This document shows positions 5,452 to 8,302 of a DNA stretch of 8,302 nucleotides, one piece after another. The stretch covers positions 1 through 8,302 of the forward strand of contig JAGUWA010000108.1 in NCBI GenBank assembly GCA_020062605.1. Direction: 5' to 3'. Source of the DNA: Parvibaculum sp. (lineage in GTDB: Bacteria; Pseudomonadota; Alphaproteobacteria; Parvibaculales; Parvibaculaceae). The position numbers and the translations under genes are program-made. Within the stretch, counting starts at the first letter, position 1. Every line of letters starts with the position of its first letter. Under the pieces are notes generated by a model that ran no database searches, was not told where the DNA came from, and was given only the letters and a program-made list of their open reading frames with translations.

Positions 5452-8302
5452 ATGTGGATTTCCGACATCTCGATCCGCCGGCCCGTCTTCGCGGTCATGA
5501 TCATCATGGCGCTCGTCGTTCTGGGCTGGATTTCGCTCGGTCGCGTGGGTGTCGATCTCTTTCCGAAAGTGGAGTTTCCCGTCGTCGCGGTGACAACGAC
5601 GCTGGAAGGCTCGTCTCCCGAAGCCATCGAAAGCGACGTGACGGACCCTATCGAGGAACAGGTCAACACCACCTCGGGCATCGAAACGCTCTCCTCGACC
5701 AGTGCGGAGGGGCTTTCCCAGGTCGTCATCACCTACAAGCTCAACGAGAATGTGGACGTGAAGGCGCAGGACGTGCGCGACAAGGTTTCGCTGGCGCGCG
5801 CCGACATTCCGCAGGACGCCGAGCAATCCATTGTGCAGAAGGTTGACCCGGACGCACAGCCGATCATGTCGGTAATGATCGCGGGCGACCTGCCGATCCG
5901 CGACCTCACGCAATATGCCGACAAGACGGTGAAGGAACGGCTGCAGCGCATTTCGGGCGTCGGCTCCATCGACGTGGTGGGCGGACGCGACCGCGAGGTC
6001 CGCATCTGGCTCGACGCCGTGAAGATGCGCTCCTATGGCGTGACGGCCGAAGAGGTGACGGCGGCGATCCGGCGCGAGCATGCCGAAATTCCAGGCGGGC
6101 GCCTCGAAACGCCCGGCGGCGCGGCCGAGTTCTCGGTGAAGACGAAGGGCGAGGTCAAGAGCGTCGAAGGTTTCCGCAGCATCCTCGTCGCCTTCCGCGA
6201 AGACGGCGCGCCGACGACCATCGGCGACATCGCGCGCGTGGAAGACGGAATGGAGGACGAGCGCTCCTATGCCGAACTCAACGGCAAGCGCGGCGTCTCG
6301 CTCGAAATCCGCAAGCAGTCGGGCCGCAACACCGTTGAGGTGGCACGCGCCGTGCGCGAGGCGCTGGACGAAATCCGCGCGACCGCGCCGACGGGCATCG
6401 ATATCAGAACCGCGCGCGATACAGCCGTCTTCATCGAAGGATCGGCCGACGACGTCTTTTTCGACATCCAGCTCGGCATCGTGCTGGTGGTGCTTGTCAC
6501 GCTCGCCTTTCTGCTGTCGGTGCGGGCGACGCTGATCGTCGCCATCGCAATGCCGACATCGCTGATCTCGACCTTCTTTGCCTTCTACATCGCGGACTTC
6601 ACCATCAACCTGATGACGCTGATGGCGCTGTCGCTGGCGGTGGGCCTGCTGGTCGACGACGCCATCGTGGTGCTCGAAAGCATCTACCGGAAACTGGAGG
6701 AAGGCCTGCCGCCGATGCAGGCGGCCGCCGAAGGCACGAAGGAAGTGGGACTTGCGGTGCTTGCCGCCACCTTCTCGATCGTCGCGGTGTTCGTTCCCAT
6801 CGCCTTCATGGACGGCGTGGTCGGCCGCTTCTTCTTCCAGTACGGGCTTGCGATCACTTTTTCGGTGCTGGTGTCGCTGCTCGTGTCGCTGACGCTGACG
6901 CCGATGCTTTCCTCGCGCATGCTGAAGAACGGCGAGACGGACCCGGAGAACTACGGACGGCTCGCGCGGATATTCGACAATGGCTACCGCAGGCTCGACC
7001 ACTATTACGGGCGGCTGCTCGAATGGTCGTTGTCGGCACGCTGGGTGGTGATGGTGGCGGCGGTCATGGCGATTTTCGTCGCCATTGCGGTGGCGCGCAC
7101 GATCCCCGCCGCCTTCGACACGCGGGCGGACCGGGCGGAATTCCTCGGCACGGTGGAACTGCCCTTCGGCGCGGGCCTGGAAGAAACGCGGATCGTCGCC
7201 TCGCGCGTCGCACATGCGGTTTCGGGCGTGCGCGAGGTCACGACCGTCTTCTACACGATTGCCTCCGATGCGCAGAAAAGCGTCAACAAGGCGTTCTTCT
7301 ATGTCGGGCTGACGCCGAAGGACGCGCGCGACGAAAAGTTCATTCCGATCATGGATTCGGCGCGCATCGCCATGCTGAAGGCGGCGCCGGAAGCGAAGCA
7401 TATCTCGCTTTCCGACGTGCCCTGGATATCGGGCGGCGGCTTTTCCGACTATGCGATGATGTATGTGCTGCTCGGGCCGGACCTCGAAGTGCTCGACGCG
7501 AAGGCAAACGAGGTCGTTTCGCGGATGCGGGCAAGCCCGCTCTTTGCCGACGCCAAGACGAGCTACGACGCGGGCAAGCCGGAAGTGCAGGTTTATGTGG
7601 ACCGCGAGCGGGCGGCCGATCTCGGCGTGCCTGTGCGGGCACTTGCCGAAACGGTCCGCGCGATGGTCGGCGGCATGAAGGCGGGGACCTTCGAGGAATT
7701 CGGCCAGCGCTACGATGTGCGCGTGCGGCTGGAGGAAGGACAGCGCGACGACATCTCGAAGCTGAGTATGATCCAGATCCGCTCGGCGAACGGTCAACTG
7801 ATCGACATTGCGAATGTCGCCCGCTTCGACGTTGCCGCGGGCCCGGCGCAGATCGAACGGCAGAACCGCTCGCGGCGCATCGCAATCCTTGCGAACAATC
7901 CGGCGGGCGCGGCGCTCGGGCCCGCTTCGGCGGAACTCGAATCCTATCTCGACGACCTGCATCTGCCGCCCGGCTATTCATGGAGCACGGAAGGCAAGTC
8001 GAAACGGATGAAGGAGACGGGCGCCGCCATCGGCTTTGCGTTCCTGCTGGCGCTGATCGCGCTCTACATGATCCTGGCGAGCCAGTTCAACAGCTTCGCG
8101 CAGCCTGCGATCATCATGCTGTCGGCGCCGCTTTCCTTTTCGGGCGCCTTCATCGCGCTGAAAATCTCCGGCCACGAGATGTCGATGTTCAGCCAGATAT
8201 CGTTGCTGGCGCTGATGGGCCTCGTGATGAAGAACGGCATCCTGCTGGTCGACTACACGAACCATCTGCGCGCGGGCGGCGCCACGCCCCGCGAAGCGGC
8301 GC
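5452..8302 (+). CDS. RND-family efflux transporter, C-terminal end missing
   Basis: 950 residues are visible before the window ends; the family is about 1,020-1,050 aa, so TM11-12 are probably missing. It starts MWISDISIRRPVFAVMIIMA, with a GAGGGAG ribosome site about 10 bases upstream. Architecture: TM1 (about 10-30); a large periplasmic loop; TM2-6 (about 338-480); TM7 (about 530-550); a second periplasmic loop; then TM8-10 from about 858. The proton-relay residues are intact: Asp402-Asp403 in GLLVDDAIVVLES (TM4) and Lys927 in GLVMKNGILLVDY (TM10), matching Asp407/Asp408/Lys940 of AcrB. This supports a working proton-driven exporter of the hydrophobe/amphiphile (AcrB-like) class rather than a heavy-metal pump; the substrate is not readable from sequence. 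It is co-transcribed with the adaptor upstream and probably repressed by the divergent MarR protein. Confidence 0.95.
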   Translation, partial: MWISDISIRRPVFAVMIIMALVVLGWISLGRVGVDLFPKVEFPVVAVTTTLEGSSPEAIESDVTDPIEEQVNTTSGIETLSSTSAEGLSQVVITYKLNENVDVKAQDVRDKVSLARADIPQDAEQSIVQKVDPDAQPIMSVMIAGDLPIRDLTQYADKTVKERLQRISGVGSIDVVGGRDREVRIWLDAVKMRSYGVTAEEVTAAIRREHAEIPGGRLETPGGAAEFSVKTKGEVKSVEGFRSILVAFREDGAPTTIGDIARVEDGMEDERSYAELNGKRGVSLEIRKQSGRNTVEVARAVREALDEIRATAPTGIDIRTARDTAVFIEGSADDVFFDIQLGIVLVVLVTLAFLLSVRATLIVAIAMPTSLISTFFAFYIADFTINLMTLMALSLAVGLLVDDAIVVLESIYRKLEEGLPPMQAAAEGTKEVGLAVLAATFSIVAVFVPIAFMDGVVGRFFFQYGLAITFSVLVSLLVSLTLTPMLSSRMLKNGETDPENYGRLARIFDNGYRRLDHYYGRLLEWSLSARWVVMVAAVMAIFVAIAVARTIPAAFDTRADRAEFLGTVELPFGAGLEETRIVASRVAHAVSGVREVTTVFYTIASDAQKSVNKAFFYVGLTPKDARDEKFIPIMDSARIAMLKAAPEAKHISLSDVPWISGGGFSDYAMMYVLLGPDLEVLDAKANEVVSRMRASPLFADAKTSYDAGKPEVQVYVDRERAADLGVPVRALAETVRAMVGGMKAGTFEEFGQRYDVRVRLEEGQRDDISKLSMIQIRSANGQLIDIANVARFDVAAGPAQIERQNRSRRIAILANNPAGAALGPASAELESYLDDLHLPPGYSWSTEGKSKRMKETGAAIGFAFLLALIALYMILASQFNSFAQPAIIMLSAPLSFSGAFIALKISGHEMSMFSQISLLALMGLVMKNGILLVDYTNHLRAGGATPREAA

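Noticed and set aside
5167..7962. 931-codon open frame on the minus strand opposite the pump gene
   Set aside because: The plus-strand reading is an unmistakable RND transporter with its proton-relay residues. The antisense product is His/Arg-rich low-complexity sequence with no family motif, as expected from GC-biased third positions.
1..8302. CRISPR array, tRNA, rRNA, transposase, toxin-antitoxin or phage genes
   Set aside because: None of their signatures is seen: no regularly spaced repeats, no cloverleaf-like segment, no characteristic small gene pairs. The window is metabolic, regulatory and transport genes.

Overview
The window is GC-rich, densely coding bacterial DNA with two kinds of long palindromic intergenic repeat, both with GTCAT...ATCCAG / CTGGAT...ATGAC ends. 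I associate that repeat style with Alphaproteobacteria, especially Rhizobiales-like genomes such as Parvibaculum or Bradyrhizobium. The genus is a guess; the class is a reasonable inference from repeat style, codon use and gene content.

Layout. The left half (1-4081) is all on the minus strand. Read in the direction of transcription it holds a MarR regulator (4081-3626), an intergenic palindromic repeat (3438-3586), an acyl-CoA dehydrogenase-like gene (3234-2107), a second palindromic repeat (1972-2070), a second acyl-CoA dehydrogenase (1928-699), a cluster of nested inverted repeats (572-702), an intrinsic terminator (512-543), and a second MarR gene (358 to beyond position 1) with its own promoter and two identical operator-like palindromes. 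The right half (4208-8302) is on the plus strand: a lipoprotein periplasmic adaptor followed by an RND efflux pump that runs off the window end.

How the genes fit together. The two dehydrogenase genes look like the two subunits of one heteromeric enzyme. The 409-aa protein keeps the FAD/substrate middle domain and a Glu at the isovaleryl/long-chain catalytic position. The 375-aa protein lacks any catalytic Glu but keeps the FAD-binding R-x3-G...Q and QTHGG motifs that the first has lost. The MarR gene at 3626-4081 is divergent from the adaptor/pump operon across a 126-bp gap with overlapping promoter-like sequences, the usual arrangement for a local repressor of an RND pump. The MarR gene at the left edge appears to be autoregulated. 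No plus-strand gene starts at its operators, so its other targets cannot be seen here.

I see no RNA gene, CRISPR array, transposase or prophage gene. Nothing here is clearly a new system. The points most worth checking are the split active site of the dehydrogenase pair, the doubled MarR operator, and the nested inverted repeats after the dehydrogenase operon.
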